Positions 17,074 through 24,794 of a stretch of DNA of 64,000 nt are shown piece by piece. Position numbers and translations under genes: made by a program. Origin of the DNA: UMGS1519 sp050951095. GTDB taxonomy: Bacteria; Actinomycetota; Coriobacteriia; Coriobacteriales; Eggerthellaceae. Location: NCBI GenBank assembly GCA_050951095.1, contig JBMNIQ010000002.1:372001-436000 (forward strand), given 5' to 3'. Within the stretch, counting starts at the first letter, position 1. Every line of letters begins with the position of its first letter. Below the pieces are notes generated by a model, which had not been told where the DNA came from, did no database searches, and worked only from the letters and a program-made list of their open reading frames with translations.

Positions 17074-19599
17074 ATGATCATCGTGAAACATTCGCGCGCG
17101 CGGGAGTACGCTGCGTGCGTTCTGGCCATTGCCGCATTCATGCTGGCGGTCTGCGCCATGGGGCCGACATGCGCTTTCGCTGCCGACGCCTCGTCTTCCG
17201 AGCAGGTGTACGTGAACGGCACGAAGGGCGACGATGCGAATCCCGGCACGAAGGCGGAGTCGGTGAAAACGTTCGCGAAGGCGAAGGCGCTCCTGGAATC
17301 CACCGGTGCGGGCACCATCTACGTTACCGGCGCCCTACAGGTTTCCGGTTCTGCGGAGACCTGGACGCTTGATGGGAAGACGCTGAAGCGCGCTGCCGAC
17401 TACCATGGTGAACTCGTGACCGTGAAATCGAAGGCCAGCCTTACGCTGAGCAACATCGTGATCGACGGCAATAGCAGCGCCGGTGCAACGGGCATCTCTC
17501 AAGGAGGCAGCGGCGAAGGCGGGTCGCTTGTAGGCGTGTACGGCGGCAGCACGCTGACCGTGGGCGAAGGCGCGTACGTGCAGAACAACAGCATCGAAAG
17601 CCACGGCAACTGGTATCCCGAAGGGGGCGGCGGCATTTTCGCCCAGTCCAGCACCGTGAACATAGAGGGCGGCACCGTGCGCAACAACGAGGCGGTGTAC
17701 GGCGGCGGCGTGTACGGCATTTCCGACGCGGTCATCAACATGTCCAGCGGATCCGTGACGGGCAACCGCGCGCTTCAGGGTGCCAGCGCTAAATTGAGCT
17801 CCGAGTACGGCGGAAGCGGCGGCGGCATCTGCGCGGCCGACGGCACGGACGTCAACTTCTCCGGCGGCACCATATCCGACAACACGGCGTACGAACGCGG
17901 CGGCGGCATCTCCATGGGCACCCACTACGCGTCTCGCCATGACAGCCCCGTGCTCACCATGACGGGTGGAACCATCTCGGGTAATTCTGCCGGAGACGGC
18001 GGTGGCGGCATCTTCGTGCAGGCGGGCTACAGCGGTTCAGGCAACAGCGGAACGCCCACGTACGCCATCGCGCGCATCACAGCGGGGACCATCACGGACA
18101 ATACCGTGACGGCGGACGGAAACGGAAGCGCCATGTTCGGCGGCGGCGGCATCTACGTCAACGGCTACTCCAGCCAGTACGCGTCGTTCCATAACGGCGA
18201 GTTGTATCTGAACAATGCCGAGATCTCGTCGAACAGCGCGTCCATTGCCGGCGGCGGGTACGCGGCGTGCCCGGTGTCCACAACGGACATCGAGCTGACG
18301 AACGGTTCCGTCATGTACGGGAACAGCACGGACGACGGCAATGCGCGGGAGATCTACATCCTGTCGTCGCTCTACCTGGGCACGCACAGCGGCAATCCGC
18401 CGTATGTCATCTCGCCTTCCATGTTGGGTGGCGGAGCGTACCAGTGGGTCTACGACGATGGCAGCGAGGTTCCGCTGAGCGAGCTGACGGGCACGCTGGA
18501 TGCAAGCCAGGACGAAAACCTATCGCTGAGCAACAGCCTCACGGCAAGCAGCTCCGCCGTTGAGAAGGCGCTGAGTTTGGCGACCGTGCATATCGTTTCG
18601 AACACGTCCGCTACCCGCGGCGGCGGCATCGGATCGAACGGCAGCGTGTTCATTGGCAAGACGGTCGACACGACCGACATCTCTGTGGAAAAGACCTGGG
18701 ACGATGCCGATGACAAAGACGGCGTCCGTCCTGATTCCGTGAAGGTGGAGCTCTACCGCGACGGGGAATACGTGGGTTACCAGAAAATGACGGCCGACGA
18801 AAACGGCGAATGGAAGACGACGTTCAAGAACCTTCCGACGAGCGACGCGGACGGGAACGCCTACACGTACACCGTGAAGGAGCAGGCGGTTGACGGATAT
18901 GCGTGCGCCGTTTCCGGCTCCGCGGAGAAGGGATTCACGCTCACGAACACGCGCACGGTGGATGTGACGGGCACGAAGAAATGGGACGACGACGATAACG
19001 CCAGCGGCACGCGCCCCGATAAAGTTACCGTGAACCTGCTGCGGGACGGATCTGCCGTCGACAGCGCTTCGGTGTCGGCCGATACCAACTGGAAGTTCAG
19101 CTTCATGGGGCTTCCGAAGTACGACCCGGACGACGGCCATGCGTATGTCTACACCGTTGAGGAAGATGCCGTGGATGGGTACACGCCCAGTGTTTCGGGT
19201 GACGCCTCGGAAGGCTTCGTCATCACGAACACGCGGACGGAGACCCCGACGCCGCCCAGCGGCAGCACCGACACGCCGAGCAAAAACGGCGGCGGCAATA
19301 TCCCCAGTAGGGACACATCTTCTAGCAGCGGCAATTCGGGCGGAAGTACGTCCTCCAGCAGCAGCACGACCGCCAAGAAAGTGACCGATACCGAAGGCAG
19401 CACGTCCAGCACCACCAGCACGGAAGCGTCTGGCAGCTGCAGTAGCGGCTCCACCGATTCCGGCAGCTCATTGCCGCTGACTTCCGACAGCGCGCTTCCG
19501 TTCGCGCTGGGCTTCCTGGCAGTGCTCGCCGGCGGCATTGCAGTGCTGGCGCATCGCATTCGCTCAGGATCCTGGCACCTGCGGACTCCCCGTCAGTGA
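17074..19599 (+). CDS. Large cell-surface protein: right-handed beta-helix, two Cna_B domains, sorting-like C-terminus
   Basis: An 841-aa exported protein. Signal peptide about 1-35 (cleavage near CAFAADASS). Residues about 40-540 are rich in GGGI/GGGVY and SGNS turns typical of a pectate-lyase-like right-handed beta-helix. Two Cna_B-type domains follow (about 545-640 and 640-730). Each starts with a lysine strand (VEKTWDD; GTKKWDDDD) and ends with Y-x-V-x-E (YTVKEQAVDGY; YTVEEDAVDGY), the pattern for isopeptide stalks. A Ser/Gly linker leads to LPLTSD, a hydrophobic helix and a basic tail. The motif departs from LPxTG because the glycine is replaced by serine, so sortase attachment is uncertain. 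ATG 17074 follows AGAGGGA. Confidence 0.88.
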   Translation: MIIVKHSRAREYAACVLAIAAFMLAVCAMGPTCAFAADASSSEQVYVNGTKGDDANPGTKAESVKTFAKAKALLESTGAGTIYVTGALQVSGSAETWTLDGKTLKRAADYHGELVTVKSKASLTLSNIVIDGNSSAGATGISQGGSGEGGSLVGVYGGSTLTVGEGAYVQNNSIESHGNWYPEGGGGIFAQSSTVNIEGGTVRNNEAVYGGGVYGISDAVINMSSGSVTGNRALQGASAKLSSEYGGSGGGICAADGTDVNFSGGTISDNTAYERGGGISMGTHYASRHDSPVLTMTGGTISGNSAGDGGGGIFVQAGYSGSGNSGTPTYAIARITAGTITDNTVTADGNGSAMFGGGGIYVNGYSSQYASFHNGELYLNNAEISSNSASIAGGGYAACPVSTTDIELTNGSVMYGNSTDDGNAREIYILSSLYLGTHSGNPPYVISPSMLGGGAYQWVYDDGSEVPLSELTGTLDASQDENLSLSNSLTASSSAVEKALSLATVHIVSNTSATRGGGIGSNGSVFIGKTVDTTDISVEKTWDDADDKDGVRPDSVKVELYRDGEYVGYQKMTADENGEWKTTFKNLPTSDADGNAYTYTVKEQAVDGYACAVSGSAEKGFTLTNTRTVDVTGTKKWDDDDNASGTRPDKVTVNLLRDGSAVDSASVSADTNWKFSFMGLPKYDPDDGHAYVYTVEEDAVDGYTPSVSGDASEGFVITNTRTETPTPPSGSTDTPSKNGGGNIPSRDTSSSSGNSGGSTSSSSSTTAKKVTDTEGSTSSTTSTEASGSCSSGSTDSGSSLPLTSDSALPFALGFLAVLAGGIAVLAHRIRSGSWHLRTPRQ

Positions 19600-19700
19600 A
19601 TGCCCTGATTGCAAGCGAATAACGGGCTCGGCGCTTTAACCTCGCGTCGGGTCCGACAGGCCCTTGCAGACGCCGTACCCCGTTGCGAGCGCGGCGTTCT

Positions 19701-20342
19701 TTAATTCCGCGCCGGGTCCGGCAGGCAGCCGCCGTTTCCCGCGGAGATGGCCCACAGGTAGATGCTCGCAACCGTTGCATACGGCGAGTATCGCTGCCGG
19801 TAGCCCTCGAACTGCTCACGGCTTATCTCCGGCACCTGGTAGACCATTCTCATGCCGCGGAGGATGGCAAGGTCCCCGTAGCTGATGACATCAGGGCGGC
19901 GCAGTGCGTGTATCAGCAGCATCTGCGCCGTCCATGCACCTATGCCGGGCAGCTTCGTGACCTGCTTGCAGAACTCGTTGTCCGGCAAGCTTGCCAGCTC
20001 CTGCAAGTCGATGCGGCCGGAGGCAACTTGGCGCGCGATGTCCAGGATGTACCCCGATCGCCTGAGCGTGGTGCCGCATTTCTGAATCTCCTCGGGTGTG
20101 AGTTTGGCAATGCACTCGGGGCGCACGGGGCCGAAGAGCTCTGTGAAGCGGCGCCATTCCGTGTCGGCTGCTTTCGCCGATATTTGCTGCGATATCACGT
20201 AGAACACCAGCCCGCTGAAAAGGTCGGGACATAGCTTCCTTTGCGGCGGATCCATCCGGCGGATGACTGCGCCCAGTTCAGGATCGCGCTCGCAGAGCCA
20301 TTCGATGCTTTCCGGGGAGATGGGATAGTAGGCTGAGCTCAC
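19701..20342 (-). CDS. alkA: DNA-3-methyladenine glycosylase II-like (HhH-GPD)
   Basis: A 213-aa base-excision enzyme that removes alkylated purines. The helix-hairpin-helix is KLPGIGAWTAQM and the catalytic aspartate lies in VISYGDLAILRGM. It is shorter than E. coli AlkA because the N-terminal TBP-like domain is missing, as in many bacterial homologues. The start is GTG at 20342: it overlaps the ada stop as GTGA, and the protein begins directly with YYPISPESIEWL. The coupled arrangement with ada makes this an adaptive-response alkylation repair operon. Confidence 0.88.
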   Translation of the reverse strand: MSSAYYPISPESIEWLCERDPELGAVIRRMDPPQRKLCPDLFSGLVFYVISQQISAKAADTEWRRFTELFGPVRPECIAKLTPEEIQKCGTTLRRSGYILDIARQVASGRIDLQELASLPDNEFCKQVTKLPGIGAWTAQMLLIHALRRPDVISYGDLAILRGMRMVYQVPEISREQFEGYRQRYSPYATVASIYLWAISAGNGGCLPDPARN

Positions 20343-21394
20343 GCGGCGGCGCCCTTCTCCAGCTGCAGCAGGTACCGTTTCGCCTCTATGCCCGCGGCGT
20401 ATCCCGTAAGGCTGCCGTTCGCGCCGATGACGCGATGGCAGGGGATCAATATGAGTATCGGGTTGCAGTGGTTCGCCATGCCCACCGCGCGCGACGCCTT
20501 CGCGTTGCCCGTCAGTGCTGCAAGTTCGCCGTACGTGCGCGTTTCCCCGTATGGGATGCGGCGCAGCTCGCCCCAAACGGACTTCTGGAAGTCCGTCCCC
20601 TCGGGCAGCAGCGGCAGGTCGAATGCGCGGCGCTTGCCTGCGAAGTATTCCCCAAGCTCCGCCTTGCACGCTTCCAGAAGCTCGCCGGAGGCACTGCCCT
20701 GCACCACGTGGTCAGCGGGAATCTTGTCTGCATACATGCCGGCATCGCCCAGTTCGCGGCCGGCCTGCTCCACACACAGGATGGCTTCCGGACCGGTGAT
20801 GATGCGCAGGCTGCCGATAGGCGTGTCCAGCACGCTACGGCTGATGTCCCTGGCAAAGATCTGGCGATACCGCGCCGGCGTCATGCCGGTGATGCGGCGA
20901 AAGTGATCGTAGAAAGCGGACGGACTTGCATAGCCCACGGCAACGGACGTGTCCAGAACGCTCACGCCGTCTTGCAGCATGCTGCGCGCGCTGGCGATGC
21001 GCGTTTGCAACAGGTATTCGGAAGGCGTTATGTCGTATTCCTTCTTGAATACTTCCGTAAGATGTTTCCTGGTCACGCCCATGTTCCTCATGGACTTGCT
21101 CAGCTCCGCCCGGTCGCTGTAGCTGCGATCGATGAGGTCCTTCGCCTTTGCCGACAGCTCCGCCGCCGGGTCGTATGCGCCCAGAAGGTCCGGCCTGCAG
21201 CGCTTGCACGGCCTGAAACCCGCCGCCTCGGCTTCCTCTTTCGTCCGACAATACGTTACGTTCTCCTGCTTCGGCAGCTTGGATTTGCACGAGGGCCTGC
21301 AGTAGATTCCCGTCGTCTTCACGCCGTAATAGAATGCGCCGTCGTATGCGGCGTCGCAGTCCTTCACGGCGTTCCACATCTCGTTCTTGTTCAT
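20339..21394 (-). CDS. ada: Ada: AraC-type activator and methylated-DNA-protein cysteine methyltransferase
   Basis: A 351-aa full-length Ada. The N-terminal zinc domain has CRPSC and CKRC, whose cysteine takes methyl groups from DNA phosphotriesters. An AraC-type DNA-binding domain (about 90-185) includes VAVGYASPSAFYDHFRRITGMTPARYR. The C-terminal methyltransferase has PCHRVIG as the O6-methylguanine acceptor site. Methylation of the N-terminal cysteine normally turns Ada into an activator of its own operon. ATG 21394 follows GGGAGGG. It is the first gene of a two-gene repair operon with alkA. Confidence 0.95.
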   Translation of the reverse strand: MNKNEMWNAVKDCDAAYDGAFYYGVKTTGIYCRPSCKSKLPKQENVTYCRTKEEAEAAGFRPCKRCRPDLLGAYDPAAELSAKAKDLIDRSYSDRAELSKSMRNMGVTRKHLTEVFKKEYDITPSEYLLQTRIASARSMLQDGVSVLDTSVAVGYASPSAFYDHFRRITGMTPARYRQIFARDISRSVLDTPIGSLRIITGPEAILCVEQAGRELGDAGMYADKIPADHVVQGSASGELLEACKAELGEYFAGKRRAFDLPLLPEGTDFQKSVWGELRRIPYGETRTYGELAALTGNAKASRAVGMANHCNPILILIPCHRVIGANGSLTGYAAGIEAKRYLLQLEKGAAA

Positions 21395-21611
21395 GCGCCC
21401 TCCCTTCGTTGCGACCAGTGTAATGGCATTGGGAGTGCTGATTCTTCCGAAAATGGCGGGTTTAATTTTATAGTTAGTGCCACGTGATTGCGGCTTGAGG
21501 CATCTGTTTGCGTTCCTTTGTCGCCGCCTTTCGCAGAGGGTTTGTCCCTGATTTCACGCCCTGGTATCGTACGTAGAAATCGCAGGTAAAGCATGGGGAG
21601 GTGCCGCTGGC

Positions 21612-21776
21612 GTGGATATGGATCCAATGACAATTCTATGGTGGCGTTCGGCGGGGTTCCTCGGCGGAGAAGAGGACCCGGACAATGGCGGCGGCAGCAG
21701 CGGTGGAGGCTGCGGATGCCTTATCGTGTGCCTCATAGTTGCGGTCGTGGTGCTCGTTATCATGCTCCAGGGCTAG
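21612..21776 (+). CDS. Small Gly/Cys-rich single-pass membrane protein
   Basis: A 54-codon frame encoding a polar N-terminus (MTILWW), an acidic and glycine-rich middle (GGEEDPDNGGGSSGGG), the cysteine cluster CGC, and a single hydrophobic helix rich in Val/Leu/Ile ending in LVIMLQG. GTG 21612 is preferred because GGGGAGG (21595-21601) is 10 bases before it; ATG 21618 is the alternative. No family recognised. The sharp Gly-Cys-hydrophobic organisation makes coding likely, but there is no independent support. Confidence 0.5.
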   Translation: MDMDPMTILWWRSAGFLGGEEDPDNGGGSSGGGCGCLIVCLIVAVVVLVIMLQG

Positions 21777-21949
21777 CCGCAACGTCGATGGTGATGTTTC
21801 CCATGCAGTTATCAGACTATGGCGCTGCCCGTTAAGTTCGATGATGACTCGCGGATTAGCAAGCAGTCGGCTGACAGAATCAGCGACGCAGCGCCAAGTC
21901 TCCTTGCTACATATTTCGGAATCGCGCGGGGATATTCCCACATATACGG

Positions 21950-21983
21950 AAAAGGCGCCGCACCTCATGGTGCAACGCCTTTT
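21950..21983. terminator. Hairpin with flanking A/T runs, probable bidirectional terminator
   Basis: AAAAGGCG (21950-21957) pairs with CGCCTTTT (21976-21983), and an inner CAC/GTG adds to the stem. It is the first of several hairpins in a row upstream of the 22-aa peptide. Confidence 0.55.
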
Positions 21984-21985
21984 CG

Positions 21986-22119
21986 TGTGGGTGCTGAATC
22001 ACCCACAAGCGCGGCGGCCGCCCCTGATTAAAGGGGATGAGGCTATGGATGAACTCAATTCGTTCATCGGACTGCTGATAGTCCTAATCATAGTCCTTAG
22101 CTTAGCTGAATAGCTAAGC
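21986..22119 (+). ncRNA. Structured transcript region around a 22-aa peptide gene
   Basis: Three perfect short hairpins follow the terminator-like one: TGTGGGTG/CACCCACA (21986-22007), CCCCT/AGGGG (22021-22036), and GCTTAGCT/AGCTAAGC (22100-22119). The second captures the AAGGGG that would serve as ribosome binding site for the peptide at 22045; the third spans its stop codon. Such layout is typical of translationally restrained small toxin or leader-peptide messages, but identity is inferred. The remaining gap to 22306 has a loose CCACC/GGTGG pairing and a TGTCGT/ACGACA hairpin at 22204-22218. Confidence 0.4.
22045..22113 (+). CDS. 22-aa hydrophobic peptide (possible type I toxin-like or leader peptide)
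   Basis: ATG at 22045 follows AAGGGG with 8-base spacing. The peptide has an acidic/polar start (MDELNSF), a helix of Ile/Leu/Val covering most of its length, and the tail SLAE. It would insert in the membrane. Size and make-up resemble small hydrophobic toxins such as those of type I systems, though no antisense RNA promoter could be confirmed. The ribosome binding site is held in a small hairpin. A chance frame is possible given the length. Confidence 0.4.
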   Translation: MDELNSFIGLLIVLIIVLSLAE

Positions 22120-22306
22120 CGGACACAATAGCTAAAGCGACTCCACCACACGTTATCTGACAACGGGTGGACTCCTGAGGCAACAGGTGTAAAACCGCCG
22201 CGCTGTCGTAAAACGACAATGAAAGGATACCAGAAATGGACGCGGAGGGCATCCCGTTTCCTCTTCAGGTACCATGGGCCTGAGCTGCTCATGGGGAGGG
22301 AGCCAG

Positions 22307-23080
22307 ATGGATAATCCAGCACGCAAGGGGGACCGTAGCGCCCTTTCGAAGAGGGCTATCGCGGGTCTGATCATCGGGGCCGTGCTCCTCATCGTCATCA
22401 TTGCGGCGGCAAACTTCCTCTTCACCGGGCACATGCAGCCCGACGACACTGCCTTGGCGGCGCTGGAAAGCGACAGCAACGTTCAGGTGGTTCAACAGGA
22501 TGGCGAAATTGCATTCCTTGGCCCGGACCGCGATCCCGACAACACGTACGGGCTGGTGTTCTACCCGGGCGCGAAGGTCGACTATCGGGCATACGCACCG
22601 CTCCTGCACAAGCTTGCATCGCATGGTTGGATCTGCGTCGACGTCTCAATGCCCCTGGACCTGGCCATTCTCAATCAAGACGCCGCAACGAACGCCATGA
22701 GCCGGTATCCGCAGGTCGAGCATTGGTATATCGCCGGGCATTCGCTTGGAGGCGCCATGGCGGCAAACTACGCAAGCTCCCATGCGGACGGCCTTGAGGG
22801 GTTGGTACTGCTCGCTGCGTATTCCACGCAGGACATCTCCGGCACCTCCCTTGACGTGATGAGCGTCTACGGATCGAACGATGGCGTGCTGAACAGGGAA
22901 AACTACGCCTCCGATCGCGCGAACCTGCCGGCTTCGACGCATGAGCTGGTCATTGACGGCGGCAATCATGCGCAGTTCGGAAGCTATGGCGAACAACAGG
23001 GCGACGGCACTGCGAGCATCTCGGCAGAGCAGCAGAGAGCGCAAACGGTTCGCTTTATTCAGAAGACAACGCGGCAATAG
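22307..23080 (+). CDS. Membrane-anchored alpha/beta hydrolase (Abhydrolase_5-like)
   Basis: A 257-aa protein with an N-terminal membrane helix (about 17-38) and an extracytoplasmic hydrolase domain. The nucleophile serine sits in AGHSLGGAM, an acid residue is probable in VYGSNDGVLN, and the catalytic histidine is in GGNHAQFGSYG. This matches small lipase/esterase-like proteins of the alpha/beta-hydrolase fold-5 group. ATG 22307 is preceded by GGGGAGGG. It stands about 40 bp before the PNPOx-like gene, probably co-transcribed. Substrate unknown; esters at the cell surface are the likely class. Confidence 0.85.
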   Translation: MDNPARKGDRSALSKRAIAGLIIGAVLLIVIIAAANFLFTGHMQPDDTALAALESDSNVQVVQQDGEIAFLGPDRDPDNTYGLVFYPGAKVDYRAYAPLLHKLASHGWICVDVSMPLDLAILNQDAATNAMSRYPQVEHWYIAGHSLGGAMAANYASSHADGLEGLVLLAAYSTQDISGTSLDVMSVYGSNDGVLNRENYASDRANLPASTHELVIDGGNHAQFGSYGEQQGDGTASISAEQQRAQTVRFIQKTTRQ

Positions 23081-23118
23081 CATTTGCCGCTTCGAAGAAG
23101 AGGTTTGGAGGAACATCC

Positions 23119-23634
23119 ATGGACAATGACGATTTCGATTACGCGGAAACGTTCTGGCAGCATCGCGACGCTGAAACGGCAGCAATGCCGCGCGCGGAGC
23201 TCGAAGAGGCAGTCGACGACTTCCTGAAATCCCACACGACGTTGGCGCTTGCAACGGCGGCGAACGATTTCGTGCGCTGCACGCCCCTCGAATACACGTA
23301 CGACCAGGGCGTTCTGTGGATCATGTCCGAAGGCGGGCTGAAGTTCAGGGCGCTCAGGACAAATCGGAATGTCTGCGCCGCCATCTTCGAACCGTATGGC
23401 TCCGGCACGCTTCAGGGCATGCAGGTTACGGGACGCATAGAATTCGTTGATGCCTGGAGTGCGGAATACAACAGCTTCCTTGAGCTGAAGGGCATCAACC
23501 CGGAACTCATTCGGAGAATGGAACGCCCCATGCCCCTGCTGAAGCTGGTGCCGACGGAAATCGACTTCCTGAACGCGGGTTTCAAGAAACAGGGTTACGG
23601 GGCGCGGCAGCATCTCGATAGGGAGAACGCCTAG
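23119..23634 (+). CDS. Pyridoxamine 5'-phosphate oxidase-family (FMN-binding split-barrel) protein
   Basis: A 171-aa protein with the PNPOx-like barrel: FLKSHTTLALATAANDFVRC, TPLEYTYDQGVLWIMSEGG, then a strand-rich C-half ending in GYGARQHL. Members bind FMN or other flavins and act as small reductases; many are uncharacterised and true PdxH activity is unlikely at this length and without its C-terminal motif. ATG 23119 follows TTTGGAGG. Neighbour of the hydrolase upstream and a Dus gene downstream, with no obvious shared pathway. Confidence 0.85.
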   Translation: MDNDDFDYAETFWQHRDAETAAMPRAELEEAVDDFLKSHTTLALATAANDFVRCTPLEYTYDQGVLWIMSEGGLKFRALRTNRNVCAAIFEPYGSGTLQGMQVTGRIEFVDAWSAEYNSFLELKGINPELIRRMERPMPLLKLVPTEIDFLNAGFKKQGYGARQHLDRENA

Positions 23635-23750
23635 CGCCCGCCGCACCGGACGGCGCGGATTGCTACTATCGCTACAGGAAATTCCCAGTGCGTTCCTTTC
23701 GCGTTCAAGAGGGGCGCAAGGGGGCGGAACCAGAGACATGAAGGTGATTG

Positions 23751-24731
23751 ATGCTGCTATCGCTTGCGCCAATGGAAGGTTTGACGGGGCATGTATTCCG
23801 CAACGTGCATGCGGAATGTTTCGGCGGCCTTGACCGCTATTACACGCCGTTTATCGCGCCGCCCCATGTGAACGCTGCGTTCAAGGGCTGCTCTTACAAG
23901 GAGATCGACCCGCAGAACAACCAGGGGTTGAACGTGGTGCCCCAGCTGCTGACGAAGAATGCCGACGAGTTCGTATGGGCAGCCACCCAGTTGGCGGACG
24001 AGGGCTACCAGGAGGTCAACCTGAACCTGGGGTGCCCGTCGAAAACCGTCACGGCGAAAGGGAAGGGCGCGGGCTTCCTTGGCAATCTGGACGACTTGGA
24101 GGCGTTCCTGGAGCAGGTGTGTGCCCAGTCCCCGCTTCCGGTATCCGTCAAGGCGCGCATCGGCCTGCGCGATGAGGGTGAATACGACGACATCCTTACC
24201 GTGTTCTGCAAGTTCCCACTGGCCGAGCTCATCGTGCATCCGCGCCTGCAGAAGGACGTCTACCGGGGCATTCCGCGGCAGGAGGCATACGGCGCAACCC
24301 TGGAGCGCGCGCCGTTCCCCGTTGCCTACAACGGCGACATCTTCAGCGTCGACGACCTGGATGCGCTGGTGCGCGCCTATCCGGCTACGCGCCATGTCAT
24401 GCTGGGCAGGGGCATCCTGACGAACCCCGCGCTGGCGCGCATGATCCGGGGCGGATCGCCCGCCACGCGCCAGGAGTTGGAGCACTTCCACGACCGCCTG
24501 TTCGCCGCATACCAAGCGGAGATGGGCGGCAACGCGGTGTTCCGCATGAAGGAGTGGTGGTTCTACGCCAAGTTCGCGTTTGCAGACCCGCTTTCCATTA
24601 AGCGGGCCCTCAGGAAGGTGCGCAAGGCGGGCGAATACGAGTCCGCGGCCCGTCGCATCTTCACACAGGAAGAGCTTGCGCCCGTTGCCCGGTTCCTCCC
24701 AGAGCGTACGGAGGCGCCCATCGAGCAGTAG
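23751..24731 (+). CDS. tRNA-dihydrouridine synthase family protein
   Basis: A 326-aa FMN-dependent TIM-barrel enzyme of the Dus family, which reduces uridine in tRNA to dihydrouridine. It begins LSLAPMEGLTGHVFR and has NLNLGCPSKTVTAKGKGAGFL with the catalytic cysteine, then VKARIG, ELIVHPRLQKDVYRG and VAYNGDI, as in the DusC-like branch. ATG 23751 follows AAGGTG; a TTG directly before it is less likely. The residues after GCPS differ from the usual GCP-x-x-KV, a feature of this subgroup rather than a defect. Monocistronic. Confidence 0.9.
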   Translation: MLLSLAPMEGLTGHVFRNVHAECFGGLDRYYTPFIAPPHVNAAFKGCSYKEIDPQNNQGLNVVPQLLTKNADEFVWAATQLADEGYQEVNLNLGCPSKTVTAKGKGAGFLGNLDDLEAFLEQVCAQSPLPVSVKARIGLRDEGEYDDILTVFCKFPLAELIVHPRLQKDVYRGIPRQEAYGATLERAPFPVAYNGDIFSVDDLDALVRAYPATRHVMLGRGILTNPALARMIRGGSPATRQELEHFHDRLFAAYQAEMGGNAVFRMKEWWFYAKFAFADPLSIKRALRKVRKAGEYESAARRIFTQEELAPVARFLPERTEAPIEQ

Positions 24732-24794
24732 CGGTACCTGCACGGTGGGCGCCTACCGGGGGCTTGGCTGAACGCGGCGAGCGCGTTGGCCGCG

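Noticed and set aside
21819..22031. 70-codon frame in the structured island
   Set aside because: No ribosome binding site, and it runs through the terminator-like hairpin at 21950-21983.
21739..22113. 124-codon frame ending in the 22-aa peptide
   Set aside because: The part before 22045 crosses several hairpins and a terminator, has no start signal and no protein-like sequence; only the short end is credible.
22219..22314. 31-codon basic peptide just before the hydrolase gene
   Set aside because: No ribosome binding site; it overlaps the hydrolase start by 8 bases, but nothing else supports coding. A leader peptide cannot be excluded.
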